64,000 bases of DNA, from NCBI RefSeq assembly GCF_000018025.1, contig NC_009831.1:5208001-5272000 (forward strand), given 5' to 3'. Origin of the DNA: Shewanella sediminis HAW-EB3. GTDB lineage: Bacteria > Pseudomonadota > Gammaproteobacteria > Enterobacterales > Shewanellaceae. Positions 54,289 through 63,671 of the stretch are shown here, piece by piece. The position numbers and the translations under genes were made by a program. Under the pieces are notes generated by a model, which ran no database searches, was not told the origin of the DNA, and saw only the letters and a list, made by a program, of their open reading frames with translations. How positions within the stretch are numbered: the stretch's first letter is position 1; every line of letters begins with the position of its first letter.

Positions 54289-54842
54289 GATGCACCATCC
54301 AATTTAGCCGCAGCCTGGAGTTCTTCAATCATAGGAAATAAGGTTTCATTCCAGACGCGTTGATCGATTGGACCAGCGTAGCGGTAACGAATAATTCCAT
54401 TATGATCGACCAGGTAACTTTCCGGAGCACCATAAACACCAAGGTCTAACCCTAAGCGGCCATCGTGGTCGAAAATGTTGGCTGTATAAGGGTCGCCCTG
54501 ACGGTTTAGCTCACGAATCGCCATGGCGCGCTCATCACGATAGTTAATACCGTAGATTGGCAAGATATTTTGTCTTGCTAATCTCATCAGGTAAGGATGT
54601 TCATACTTACAAGATGGGCACCATGTAGCCCATACATTCAATAATGAAACATGACCTTTTAAGCTTTCGTTTGTAATTAAATCACCACGGTCCTCAAGAC
54701 GCTCTAGCTGGAAAGCCGGTATCGGCTTTCCCTCCAGTGCAGAGTCTAGATTCTGTGGATTAAGGAAGAGTCCCTTATAAAGGAAGACTCCCATAACTAA
54801 GAATAATACCAACGGAATAAATAGTACTAGCCTCTTCTTCAT
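54285..54842 (-). CDS. ccmG: Thiol:disulfide interchange protein DsbE/CcmG
   Basis: 185 residues. N-terminal anchor (LVLFIPLVLFLVMGVFL), a linker with GKPIPAFQLERL, then the active site WATWCPSCKYEHPYL and the family's GAPESYLVDHNGIIRYRYAG. It keeps CcmH and apocytochrome cysteines reduced. Between ccmF and ccmH. Confidence 0.95.
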   Translation of the reverse strand: MKKRLVLFIPLVLFLVMGVFLYKGLFLNPQNLDSALEGKPIPAFQLERLEDRGDLITNESLKGHVSLLNVWATWCPSCKYEHPYLMRLARQNILPIYGINYRDERAMAIRELNRQGDPYTANIFDHDGRLGLDLGVYGAPESYLVDHNGIIRYRYAGPIDQRVWNETLFPMIEELQAAAKLDGAS

Positions 54843-54859
54843 ACTTGCCCCAATTCAAG

Positions 54860-56839
54860 TTAAGCCGTAGCTAATTTCTCTTTTTGAGCATCAGCTTTCG
54901 ATGCCTCTGTTACTTTCTTTGTACGATAACGCTTATCAGATGCGGCAAAGAAACCACCGACCATCATAAATATGCTTCCGAACCATAACCAACGAACAAA
55001 TGGCTTGTAGTTCAGACGAACAGCAAACTGAGTTCTACTCAATGGATCACCCATTGTGATATAGAGATCTCTGAATAATCCCCAATCGATTCCAGCCTCT
55101 GTCATGTCCATAGTACGAACATTGTACTGACGGCGATCCGGTCTTAGCAGTGCGACAAACTCACCATCTTTAGTGACTTCTACCTGCCCCTGTTGAGCCG
55201 TGTAGTTAGGACCTACAACATTCTTAGTTTCAATATAGTTAAAGGTATAACCGGCAAGCTCCTGGCTGATCCCAGGCCCCATACGTACACTTTTCTCTAT
55301 CGAGTAGTTTGAAACCATTGTTCCACCTACGACAGAAACAGCGATACCCAGATGGGCAATGATCATACCCAGCTGACTTCTTCCCATCCTGGCCAAGCTA
55401 AACGAGCCATCTTTAGCTTTGGTGATATCGAAGGCTGCTCTTAACGTGGTAAGGGTAACCCATGTAGCGGTACCCACACCCAGCATAACCCAGATATTGA
55501 ATTGACCATCGGCTAGGAAAGGAGCTGCCGCACCAACAACCGTTGCGATCACTGCAGGTACCAATAACTTAGCCTTTAATTCGCCAGGCTTAGTTTTTTT
55601 CCAACGAATATTTGGACCGATTCCCATAAAGACAAATAGTACAAGAACGATAGGCACAAACACTGCGTTAAAGTAAGGAGGTCCTACGGAAATTTTACCC
55701 ATGTTTAGTGCATCGATGAGTAGCGGATACAAGGTACCCAGAAGTACCGTACCGCACGCTACCGTCAGCAAAATATTACACACTAACAGCATGGTTTCTT
55801 TTGACTTCAGCTCGAAACGGGCAGGACTCTTCATCTCACTGGCCCTAAATGCAAATAAGGTGAGCGAACCGCCGACTGCCAGCCCCAGGAGCAAGAGAAT
55901 GAACATGCCTCGACTTGGGTCTGCTGCAAATGAATGCACTGAAGTCAGAACACCTGAACGAACGATGAAGGTACCAAGCAAGCTCAATGAGAAAGCAAAG
56001 ATAGATAGCAATACCGTCCAGTTACGGAATGCGGCGCGCTTCTCAGTAACAATAACGGAGTGCAATAACGCGGTACCGATCAACCAAGGCATAAATGACG
56101 CGTTTTCAACTGGATCCCAGAACCACCAACCGCCCCAGCCAAGCTCATAATATGCCCACCAAGAACCTAATGAAATACCACCGGTAAGGAATACCCAAGC
56201 CGCGAGTGTCCACGGACGGCTCCAGCGTGCCCAGGCAGAATCGAGACTCCCGCCCATTAAGGCCGCAATTGCAAAAGCAAAGCTAACGGCGAAGCCAACA
56301 TAACCGAGGTACAACATAGGCGGATGGAAAATTAATCCTACATCCTGAAGCATAGGGTTGAGGTCGCGCCCTTCCATTGGCACAGGGAACAAACGCTCAA
56401 ATGGACTCGACGTTAAGATCATAAACAGCGTAAAGCCTATTATAATCAATGCCAGTACTGCCAGTACCCTAGCAACGAAGACCTCTTCAATAGATTTACT
56501 GAAATAGGCTACTGCTGCAGACCATGCTGAAAGGGAGAAAACCCAGAATAGTAATGAGCCTTCATGCCCACCCCATACCGCAGCTATCTTAAAGAAAATT
56601 GGCAGTTGTGAATTTGAATGATGAGCAACGTATGCTATCGAAAAATCATCAATAGCGAAGCTATAACCAAGAACAACGACGGATAAGAATATAAAGAAGA
56701 ACATGCCATAACTTAATGGCCAAGCATAACGCACTAAGTATTGGTCTTTACGTGCAACACCAATTAAAGGAACGCTGGCTAACAGGAAAGCGAATGCCAA
56801 TCCTATTATCAACGATAAGTGTCCTAATTCTGGGATCAT
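54860..56839 (-). CDS. ccmF: Haem lyase CcmF
   Basis: 659 residues with about 14-15 membrane segments. The haem-handling WWD motif GWGGWWFWDPVENASFMPW lies near 235, and conserved HEGSLLFWV near 92. It transfers haem from CcmE to apocytochrome c. First gene of ccmF-ccmG-ccmH-tlpA, divergent from ccmI. Confidence 0.97.
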   Translation of the reverse strand: MIPELGHLSLIIGLAFAFLLASVPLIGVARKDQYLVRYAWPLSYGMFFFIFLSVVVLGYSFAIDDFSIAYVAHHSNSQLPIFFKIAAVWGGHEGSLLFWVFSLSAWSAAVAYFSKSIEEVFVARVLAVLALIIIGFTLFMILTSSPFERLFPVPMEGRDLNPMLQDVGLIFHPPMLYLGYVGFAVSFAFAIAALMGGSLDSAWARWSRPWTLAAWVFLTGGISLGSWWAYYELGWGGWWFWDPVENASFMPWLIGTALLHSVIVTEKRAAFRNWTVLLSIFAFSLSLLGTFIVRSGVLTSVHSFAADPSRGMFILLLLGLAVGGSLTLFAFRASEMKSPARFELKSKETMLLVCNILLTVACGTVLLGTLYPLLIDALNMGKISVGPPYFNAVFVPIVLVLFVFMGIGPNIRWKKTKPGELKAKLLVPAVIATVVGAAAPFLADGQFNIWVMLGVGTATWVTLTTLRAAFDITKAKDGSFSLARMGRSQLGMIIAHLGIAVSVVGGTMVSNYSIEKSVRMGPGISQELAGYTFNYIETKNVVGPNYTAQQGQVEVTKDGEFVALLRPDRRQYNVRTMDMTEAGIDWGLFRDLYITMGDPLSRTQFAVRLNYKPFVRWLWFGSIFMMVGGFFAASDKRYRTKKVTEASKADAQKEKLATA

Positions 56840-57248
56840 GGGTTTTCCTCAGTCCTATAGATGAATTGATCAAGTTAGTGCTTGATTCAACACACAAGAG
56901 TTTGCAGCTTACACTACTCAAGGTACATATTTTGAGTCATTTTAGTATTTGCTGTTGTATCTGTCTGCTTCTTTCGAACAAATATGGGTGACCTGTCTCA
57001 TTCTCTGTTCAGAATAGTCACGGATACAGATGTTAAAAGCACCGGATTTTAAGGTCTGACCCTTAGGTGAAACTTAAGTTTCATCCATTTAAAAAAAATA
57101 GAAACGAACTGTGAACCAGTACTCAACTATCATCTTTTAAAGTAATGAACTCCTTATATTACTGTTCAATGAATAATCTTTCCGTATAATCCTATCCCTA
57201 TCCCTGCGGTGTATCCGCATTTTTTGTAACTAATGTGAAAAAGAAATA
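56840..57248. other. Divergent ccmF / ccmI control region
   Basis: About 409 bp without a gene. It contains a 16-bp perfect palindrome (57068-57083) and TATAAT at 57185-57190 with TGTTCA 16 bp upstream, a likely ccmI promoter. Confidence 0.5.
57068..57083. promoter_or_regulatory. 16-bp perfect palindrome in the ccm control region
   Basis: TGAAACTTAAGTTTCA. A candidate regulator site midway between ccmF and ccmI. The binding protein is unknown; it is not a standard FNR or ArcA box. Confidence 0.4.
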
Positions 57249-58496
57249 ATGACCACTCTCTGGATTTTTATTGCGCTTTTTGTGTTAGTCAGCCTAGTGC
57301 TGATTTGGTTTCCTCACTTTCGTCAGCAAAAGATGTTGCAAGCGGAAGAAGCAGGAGTACGTAGACAAACAAACCTCGAACTATTTAACAATCGTCTAGC
57401 TACACTAGAAAAAGAGCTCGAGGATGAACTGTTAGATCAAATTGAATTTGATGCTCTTAAGAAAGAGTTAGAGATAAGTTTGCTTCAGGACATGAAGCAA
57501 GGTGTCGATGAGTCTTTGGTAAATAAAGTGAAGCCTAAAGGGTTATTGTGGCCGGTGTTGATGTCTATCGTCATTATCGGAGTATCAGGGTACTTTTATA
57601 CCACTCTTGGTGCATACGCAAAACTAAATCAACCTCAACCGGGTGGGCCACATGCTGGAATGACTCAAGAACAGGTCATGCAGCAACGTCTCCAGGCTAT
57701 GGAAGATCAAGCTAAAGCAGAGCCTGAAAACAGTCAGTTACTGTTCAGCTTAGGACATAGCTATATTTCAGCCAGTCGTTACGATGATGCGGTAAAAACC
57801 TTCGACAAGGCTATAGTATTAGTTGGAACTCATGCCGAGTTACTTGGACCTAAAGCAACGGCTATGTATTACAAAGCCAACCAGCAGATGACTCCAGCAG
57901 TCCAGGCTATTATCGATCAATCTTTGTCTCTCGATCCTGAAGATCCTTCGACACTACTATTGGTTGGTATGGACTCCTTCTTCACTGCCGATTACCAAAA
58001 AGCCATCGAGTCTTGGCAGATCATTCTTGATAGCGAACGAAAAGATGTCGATCGCAGTGCCATCATCAACGCCATCGACAGCGCTAAAATGAGAATGGAA
58101 GCAGAAACAGGTGAAATGCCAAATGATGCTGCGCACGCCAACGTAAAAGATACGGCTAAGACTGTTAATGTCGAAGTTTCAATCGCACCTGAATTAGCAG
58201 ATAAAGTTAATAGCTCTGATATGCTATTTATCTTTGCGCGTAGCACTGAGGGCCCTAAGGTTCCATTAGCTGCCGTCAAGGTGTCGGCTAAAAGCTTACC
58301 GACGACTATCACCTTAGATGACACCACCTCTATGGGTGGGGATGTAAAGCTAAGTGGCGCAAAAAATGTCGAGATTATTGCGGTACTATCTAAACATGGA
58401 ACAGTTAAGCCACAGGTCGGTGATCTTCAAGGTCACTTGGCAATGGTTAAAGTGGGTGACACGACTCAACTCTTGATCGATACATTAGTGGAATAA
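57249..58496 (+). CDS. ccmI: Cytochrome c maturation protein CcmI (TPR)
   Basis: 415 residues. Two N-terminal membrane helices (about 3-22 and 97-118), then TPR repeats (LLFSLGHSYISASRYDDAVK, LLLVGMDSFFTADYQKAI) and a C-terminal beta domain. It captures apocytochrome c for the CcmFH haem lyase. In E. coli this is the second half of CcmH; here it is a separate divergent gene. Confidence 0.92.
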   Translation: MTTLWIFIALFVLVSLVLIWFPHFRQQKMLQAEEAGVRRQTNLELFNNRLATLEKELEDELLDQIEFDALKKELEISLLQDMKQGVDESLVNKVKPKGLLWPVLMSIVIIGVSGYFYTTLGAYAKLNQPQPGGPHAGMTQEQVMQQRLQAMEDQAKAEPENSQLLFSLGHSYISASRYDDAVKTFDKAIVLVGTHAELLGPKATAMYYKANQQMTPAVQAIIDQSLSLDPEDPSTLLLVGMDSFFTADYQKAIESWQIILDSERKDVDRSAIINAIDSAKMRMEAETGEMPNDAAHANVKDTAKTVNVEVSIAPELADKVNSSDMLFIFARSTEGPKVPLAAVKVSAKSLPTTITLDDTTSMGGDVKLSGAKNVEIIAVLSKHGTVKPQVGDLQGHLAMVKVGDTTQLLIDTLVE

Positions 58497-58516
58497 CACT
58501 AGTTAATTGATATATT

Positions 58517-58543
58517 AAAGGCCTGCTTCTGCAGGCCTTTTTT
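58517..58543 (+). terminator. Terminator after ccmI
   Basis: AAAGGCCTGC, TTCT loop, GCAGGCCTTT, followed by further T residues. Confidence 0.9.
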
Positions 58544-58562
58544 GCGCTCAAATTTGAGAGAC

Positions 58563-58590
58563 AAAAAAACCGGCATCGGCCGGTTTTTTT
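58563..58590 (-). terminator. Terminator after the cytochrome c5 gene
   Basis: AACCGGC and GCCGGTT with A and T tracts; faces the minus-strand cytochrome gene and lies 20 bp from the ccmI terminator. Confidence 0.85.
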
Positions 58591-58621
58591 ATGTCTCTTG
58601 ATAAGAGAGCTACAACAAAGA

Positions 58622-58915
58622 TTACTTAGACATGAACTCAATAGCCTTCTTGTAATCTTCATCTGTACAATCTGTACACATGCCACCTGGTGGCATAGCG
58701 CCTTTACCAGTTTTGATTGTAGATACCAGAGTATCCAAGCCCTGAGCAATACGTGGTTCCCAAGCTGCAGCATCATGTGCTTTTGGAGCGCCAGCGACAC
58801 CCATGCTATGACATACTTGACACGCCTTGTCGTAGATGGCTTTACCTTCTTGTGCAGATACGTTTGCAGACAAAGTCAATGCAGCGAAAGCAGTCAATGC
58901 TAACAATTTTTTCAT
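58622..58915 (-). CDS. scyA: Periplasmic cytochrome c5
   Basis: 97 residues from ATG 58915. Signal peptide ends near NVSAQ (21); haem attachment CQVCH at about 33-37, axial Met in GAMPPGGM, and a C-terminal CTDC pair typical of cytochrome c5. It matches the small ScyA-type electron carrier of Shewanella, passing electrons in the periplasm. Its location between the ccm arms fits dependence on that machinery. Confidence 0.88.
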   Translation of the reverse strand: MKKLLALTAFAALTLSANVSAQEGKAIYDKACQVCHSMGVAGAPKAHDAAAWEPRIAQGLDTLVSTIKTGKGAMPPGGMCTDCTDEDYKKAIEFMSK

Positions 58916-59261
58916 GTTTGATGTTCCTAATGCAAATACTAACAAAGCTTCAATGCTGCCCTTTTAACTGACTAAGAGTTAAGGCAGACTATTTATTTAG
59001 CGCCTATAGAATACATCAAACTCCAATAAATCTCACCTTTTTGTGATTTCAATCAAAGCTTGCATGCTAATAGCACGACTTGATACACAAAATGGAGACT
59101 ATATTAGCAAATGTTGAAAAAGTTCAGTTAATCTTGTTAAAAGGTTCAATTTTCGGAAGCATATCAAATTGCTGACAGATAGAATCAACCATTACTAAAC
59201 CCCTAAAAGGGATTGTGTTAATATCTCTTGTGTTAACATTCGGCTTGATATAGAGGACTCA
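58916..59261. other. Divergent scyA / ccmA control region
   Basis: About 346 bp, AT-rich, no gene. It contains a CRP/FNR-like site at 59042-59057. Other promoter elements are not clear. Confidence 0.5.
59042..59057. promoter_or_regulatory. CRP/FNR-family binding site
   Basis: TGTGATTTCAATCAAA differs from TGTGA-N6-TCACA by one base in the half-sites and fits TTGAT-N4-ATCAA with one mismatch. It lies between scyA and ccmA; CRP or EtrA control of c-type cytochromes is known in Shewanella. Confidence 0.5.
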
Positions 59262-59912
59262 GTGGCAGAACAACAAATAGCAAAGACCCTGCTTTCAGCC
59301 AATCAATTGACCTGTATTCGTGAAGAACGAATTCTGTTTGATGAACTTAGTTTTGAAATCACAGCGGGCGAAATCGTTCAGATAGAGGGGCCGAATGGCT
59401 CTGGAAAAACCAGTTTACTGCGCATCTTAGCCGGTTTATCTCGCCCATATGCCGGCGATGTTTATTATCAAGGCGAAGATATAACCCGTAACAGAGATGA
59501 GTACAACGACGATCTTCTCTACCTCGGGCACCTGGCTGGCGTAAAAACGGAGCTAACTGCTGAAGAGAATCTTAACTTCAATTTAAGGATTAGCGGGTAT
59601 GATCAGTTCGATACTCGCGGCATACTTGGCAAAGTTAATTTAGCCGGTTTTGAAGAAGCACTGGCGGGTCATCTTTCAGCAGGGCAGCATAGACGTACAG
59701 CACTTGCACGACTATGGCATACTGACTGTAAGATTTGGCTGTTAGACGAACCTTTTACTGCGATTGATAAGAAAGGTGTTGAAGAGTTAGAGCACATCTT
59801 TTTAGCCCATGCTAAACGAGGCGGTTGCGTCATCATGACCACCCACCAGGATATGGGAATTATCGGTGACGATATACTTCGCAAGATTAGTCTTGAGTAT
59901 CGCTTTGTATAA
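59262..59912 (+). CDS. ccmA: Haem exporter ATP-binding protein CcmA
   Basis: 216 residues, GTG start. ABC motifs: Walker [12 protein letters not shown], signature [14 protein letters not shown] and Walker [12 protein letters not shown]. With CcmB, CcmC and CcmD it drives release of haem-loaded CcmE. First gene of ccmABCDE, 9 bp before ccmB. Confidence 0.97.
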   Translation: MAEQQIAKTLLSANQLTCIREERILFDELSFEITAGEIVQIEGPNGSGKTSLLRILAGLSRPYAGDVYYQGEDITRNRDEYNDDLLYLGHLAGVKTELTAEENLNFNLRISGYDQFDTRGILGKVNLAGFEEALAGHLSAGQHRRTALARLWHTDCKIWLLDEPFTAIDKKGVEELEHIFLAHAKRGGCVIMTTHQDMGIIGDDILRKISLEYRFV

Positions 59913-59921
59913 GGTTTAATA

Positions 59922-60608
59922 ATGAAGAAAGGCATCAGTTTTAGACAAGCATTTTTCACACTTTTAAAACGTGACTTACAAATTGCTATCCGTCACAAAG
60001 GCGATATATTCAATCCCCTGCTCTTTTTTATCTTAGTGGTTACTCTGTTTCCATTAGGTATTGGTCCTGAGCCACAAATCTTATCCAGAGTAGCACCAGG
60101 AATAATCTGGGTTGCGGCCCTGTTGGCCTCAATGCTTTCGCTGGAGAGATTATTTAAGGCGGACTTCGTGGACGGCAGTCTGGAGCAGATGTTATTAAGC
60201 CCGCAACCTCTGCCTTTGATGGTTTTGGCTAAGGTATTAGCACATTGGATTTTAACCGGAGTACCGTTAATATTAATTGCTCCGCTATTAGCAGTACTGC
60301 TGCACTTAGATGGCAATAGCTATGGTGCATTAATGGCAACACTAGCTTTGGGTACACCAGTATTAAGCTTGCTGGGTGCCATTGGTGTAGCCTTAACGGT
60401 AGGATTACATAAAGGCGGAGTGTTACTCAGCCTGCTTATCCTGCCTTTGTATATCCCGGTACTCATCTTTGCGACCTCAGCAATTGATGCGGCGGGCTTA
60501 AATTTACCCTACAGTGGCCATCTCGCAATCATAGGTGCGATGTTGGTCGGTTCATTAATATTGGCACCTTTTGCAATTGGTGCATCGCTAAGAGTGAGTA
60601 CTAACTAA
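59922..60608 (+). CDS. ccmB: Haem exporter membrane protein CcmB
   Basis: 228 residues, six membrane segments. Typical opening LLKRDLQIAIRHKGDIFNPL and LFKADFVDGSLEQMLLSPQP. Membrane partner of CcmA. One base separates it from ccmC. Confidence 0.97.
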   Translation: MKKGISFRQAFFTLLKRDLQIAIRHKGDIFNPLLFFILVVTLFPLGIGPEPQILSRVAPGIIWVAALLASMLSLERLFKADFVDGSLEQMLLSPQPLPLMVLAKVLAHWILTGVPLILIAPLLAVLLHLDGNSYGALMATLALGTPVLSLLGAIGVALTVGLHKGGVLLSLLILPLYIPVLIFATSAIDAAGLNLPYSGHLAIIGAMLVGSLILAPFAIGASLRVSTN

Positions 60609-60609
60609 A

Positions 60610-61356
60610 ATGTGGAAATGGCTACATAGTTACGCGGATCCCGAACGCGCCTATAATTTATCCGGAAAACTCCTCCCTTGGTTCGCCATGCTGGCAACTG
60701 GACTGATAGGTATTGGTTCTGTATGGGGGCTCGTATTTGCCCCAACCGACTATCAGCAAGGTGATAGTTATAGAATCATCTTTATACATGTACCGGCGGC
60801 TTCTATGTCTATGGCGGCATACATGGCGATGGCCAGCTCTGCTTTTATCGGACTTGTCTGGCAGATTAAATCCGCTGACTGGGCCGCTGCCGCGATTGCC
60901 CCCATCGGAGCTGTAATTACCTTTATTGCACTGATTACAGGTGCTACCTGGGGTAAACCTATGTGGGGCACTTGGTGGGTCTGGGATGCACGTTTAACCG
61001 CTGAACTGGTACTGCTTTTCCTATATTTAGGGGTTATATCTCTTTATGCTTCGTTTGAAGATAAAGTATTAGCAGCCAGAGCCGCTGGTATCTTAGCCAT
61101 TGTCGGCGTAATTAATATTCCGATTATTAAATACTCTGTCGAGTGGTGGAGCTCGCTGCATCAACCATCAACAATCAAGATCACTGAGAAATCGAGTATG
61201 TCTTCAGATATGCTCTATCCATTGCTGATAAATATCGTTGGCTTTGGAATGATGATAGGTGCAATTACATTGATACGATTCAGAGCCGAAATTTTAGCAA
61301 GAAATGGAATGCGCCCTTGGGTACGGGAACTAGCTAAAGCCGAAGGAGTCAAATAA
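60610..61356 (+). CDS. ccmC: Haem transporter CcmC
   Basis: 248 residues, six membrane segments. WWD motif MWGTWWVWDARLTAELVLLF near 117-136 with conserved His in IFIHVPAASMSM. It loads haem onto CcmE. The stop overlaps the ccmD start by 1 bp. Confidence 0.97.
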   Translation: MWKWLHSYADPERAYNLSGKLLPWFAMLATGLIGIGSVWGLVFAPTDYQQGDSYRIIFIHVPAASMSMAAYMAMASSAFIGLVWQIKSADWAAAAIAPIGAVITFIALITGATWGKPMWGTWWVWDARLTAELVLLFLYLGVISLYASFEDKVLAARAAGILAIVGVINIPIIKYSVEWWSSLHQPSTIKITEKSSMSSDMLYPLLINIVGFGMMIGAITLIRFRAEILARNGMRPWVRELAKAEGVK

Positions 61357-61553
61357 TGCAGTTCGATTCATTAACAGATTTTTTTAACATGGGAGGCTAT
61401 GCCTTCTACGTATGGCTGGCTTATGGAGTAACCTTTCTGTCGTTAGGTATTCTCGTAGTTCACAGCCTTGGACAAAAACGTAAGGTGTTGGTGGGGATCT
61501 CGCAAAAAATACAGCGAGAAGAGCGCCTTAAAGAAAACCGGAGTACCAAATAG
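61356..61553 (+). CDS. ccmD: Haem exporter small protein CcmD
   Basis: 65 residues. One membrane helix after the conserved [18 protein letters not shown], then a basic tail. It helps release holo-CcmE. Overlaps ccmC and ccmE by 1 bp each. Confidence 0.94.
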   Translation: MQFDSLTDFFNMGGYAFYVWLAYGVTFLSLGILVVHSLGQKRKVLVGISQKIQREERLKENRSTK

Positions 61554-62038
61554 TGAACGCTAGACGTAAAAAAAGATTAACATTAGCAGTAGCCTTAATT
61601 GGCGGGGTGGCCGCGATTGCGTCACTCTTACTGTACGCCCTCAACTCAAACCTGAATTTGTTTTACACTCCAACCGAGATTGTTCAGGGTAAGAAGGATA
61701 CCGGTGTTTTGCCTGAAGTAGGTCAACGCATACGTGTCGGTGGCATGGTTACCATCGGCTCGATGGTCCGCGATCCTGATAGTTTACACGTAGAGTTTGC
61801 AGTTCACGATGCTGCCGGCGGTGAAATTCTGGTTACTTACGATGATCTGCTGCCGGATCTGTTCAGAGAAGGCCAAGGTATCGTTGCTCAAGGTGTTTTA
61901 ATTGAAGGCGGTAAGCTTCAGGCGACTGAAGTTTTAGCAAAACATGATGAAAACTACATGCCTCCAGAGGTAGCTGAAGCCATGGGACAGACTCATGAGA
62001 AGCTGGATTACAACGAACAGCAAAAAACTAGTTACTAA
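61553..62038 (+). CDS. ccmE: Haem chaperone CcmE
   Basis: 161 residues, GTG start. One membrane anchor (about 8-30), then the OB-fold domain with LFYTPTEI and haem-binding His in [13 protein letters not shown] near 130. It carries haem in the periplasm from CcmC to CcmF. Confidence 0.97.
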   Translation: MNARRKKRLTLAVALIGGVAAIASLLLYALNSNLNLFYTPTEIVQGKKDTGVLPEVGQRIRVGGMVTIGSMVRDPDSLHVEFAVHDAAGGEILVTYDDLLPDLFREGQGIVAQGVLIEGGKLQATEVLAKHDENYMPPEVAEAMGQTHEKLDYNEQQKTSY

Positions 62039-62083
62039 GCGGTTATTAAGTGGTCACTAAGTAGTTACCATCGAACTTCTAAG

Positions 62084-62107
62084 AAGGCCTCGCAAGAGGC
62101 CTTTTTT
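62084..62107 (+). terminator. Terminator of ccmABCDE
   Basis: AAGGCCTC, GCAA loop, GAGGCCTT, then T tract. Confidence 0.9.
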
Positions 62108-62173
62108 ATGCCTGACTTTCGGTACCGTAACACCTGGTCTATAACTATAGAAAGCCCTTTGAAGACCGAGAAT

Positions 62174-63148
62174 ATGCGGTATCTCTTATTCCTACTGATT
62201 ATCATGCCACTGAAATTGATGGCAGCATCAGTGTTGATCATTGAAAGCTATCATCAGGAGTACGAGTGGGATAAGAACTACAATAAGGGCATAGTTTCAA
62301 TTCTTGGTAATGAACACGATTACCACCACTTTTATCTGGATACAAAAAGACTTCCCCAACCATTGTTTATTGCCAGGGCTGAAAGCGCCTGGGAGGCGTT
62401 TGAGAAGCTTAAGCCTGATCTTGTAGTACTGGCAGATGATAATGCCATAAAGTTGCTGCATAAGCGCTTTGTGAATACAGAGATGCCGGTCGTATTCCTT
62501 GGTCTCAACACAAACCCCAGAACCTATAACATACATAACCAGAAAAATTTTACCGGCGTACTTGAAAGACCACTGTTCAAAAGATCACTCCTCTTGGCAA
62601 ACCAGTTGCTGATAGAAAAAACAGATAAAAGGTTTATGGTACTTTTCGATAATAGCAAAACTTCAATTGCATCTCTCGAGCAGATCACTCCATCTCTGGA
62701 CAGTATAAAAATGGGAAAAGTGAGTCTGGATTTCGTACTGACAAGTAACTTCAGTGCGTGGAAAACATGTATCTCTGAAGCCAAAGAGAAAGGATATGAT
62801 GCCATATTTATCGGCCTTTACCATACGATACGTGATAGTTCAGGAAACCACGTGTCGCCCGAGCAAGTCATAGCCTGGACCAGAGAACATTCCCCATTAC
62901 CACACTTTGGATTTTGGGAGTTTACTATAGGGCCGGACAAAAATATTGGTGGCTACGTATTAGATGCTTACCTTCATGGTCAGCATGCAGGTAGGCTAAT
63001 GAAGCAGATTTTAGAAGGCTCTTCTCCCGATTCACTTTCGTTAGTTTTTGATAGGAAGGGTCTATACCTGTTCAGCAAGAGCGGTATAGAGCGATGGGAA
63101 CTTAAAGTTCCAGACAATATCTCGAAAAATGCAAAGTGGATTGATTAA
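62174..63148 (+). CDS. Orphan ABC-type substrate-binding protein
   Basis: 324 residues from ATG 62174, which places a signal peptide (YLLFLLIIMPLKLMAAS) at the start; a 22-codon upstream extension crosses the ccm terminator. The mature protein looks like the ABC_sub_bind family: VLIIESYHQEYEWDKNYNKG, DLVVLADDNAIKLL, PVVFLGLNTNPR, and GGYVLDAYLHGQHAGRLMKQ. No permease or ATPase gene is next to it. Such orphans often feed sensor kinases or cyclase signalling proteins elsewhere. Ligand unknown. Confidence 0.75.
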   Translation: MRYLLFLLIIMPLKLMAASVLIIESYHQEYEWDKNYNKGIVSILGNEHDYHHFYLDTKRLPQPLFIARAESAWEAFEKLKPDLVVLADDNAIKLLHKRFVNTEMPVVFLGLNTNPRTYNIHNQKNFTGVLERPLFKRSLLLANQLLIEKTDKRFMVLFDNSKTSIASLEQITPSLDSIKMGKVSLDFVLTSNFSAWKTCISEAKEKGYDAIFIGLYHTIRDSSGNHVSPEQVIAWTREHSPLPHFGFWEFTIGPDKNIGGYVLDAYLHGQHAGRLMKQILEGSSPDSLSLVFDRKGLYLFSKSGIERWELKVPDNISKNAKWID

Positions 63149-63187
63149 CCAATAAAGAGATAAGTTTAAGCGGTAAATTCAACACAT

Positions 63188-63216
63188 AAAAAAGCCGGGC
63201 GTTAGCCCGGCTTTTT
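63188..63216 (-). terminator. Terminator after rplQ
   Basis: AAAAGCCGGGC and GCCCGGCTTTT with a short TTA loop; ends the ribosomal protein operon. Confidence 0.9.
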
Positions 63217-63233
63217 AAAATGAAATACCTTAA

Positions 63234-63632
63234 TTACTCAGCAGAGTCATCAGCTTCAACAGCTTCAGCATCTTCTGGGCGACCAACTAGTTCAATAAAC
63301 GCCATAGGCGCTTTATCACCAGTACGTAGACCGCACTTAAGGATACGAGTGTAACCACCAGGACGTTCCTGGTAGCGTGGACCCAATTCATTGAATAACT
63401 TACCTACGACTTCAGCGTCGCGAGTACGTGCAAATGCCAAACGACGATTTGCAACGCTATCACTCTTAGCAAGTGTTATCAGAGGTTCAACTACGCGACG
63501 CAGTTCTTTCGCTTTAGCAACAGTAGTCTTGATCACTTCGTGACGGACTAATGAGCTTGCCATGTTACGGAACATAGCTTGGCGATGACTGCTGTTACGG
63601 TTTAGTTGACGACCACTCTTACGATGGCGCAT
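63234..63632 (-). CDS. rplQ: 50S ribosomal protein L17
   Basis: 132 residues. [20 protein letters not shown] and the central [20 protein letters not shown] are the L17 signature; the C-terminus is acidic. Located at the peptide exit side of the 50S subunit. 39 bp after rpoA. Confidence 0.99.
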   Translation of the reverse strand: MRHRKSGRQLNRNSSHRQAMFRNMASSLVRHEVIKTTVAKAKELRRVVEPLITLAKSDSVANRRLAFARTRDAEVVGKLFNELGPRYQERPGGYTRILKCGLRTGDKAPMAFIELVGRPEDAEAVEADDSAE

Positions 63633-63671
63633 GACCTAATCCTTATTACCTAAATCTGTACAAGTCTGGAC

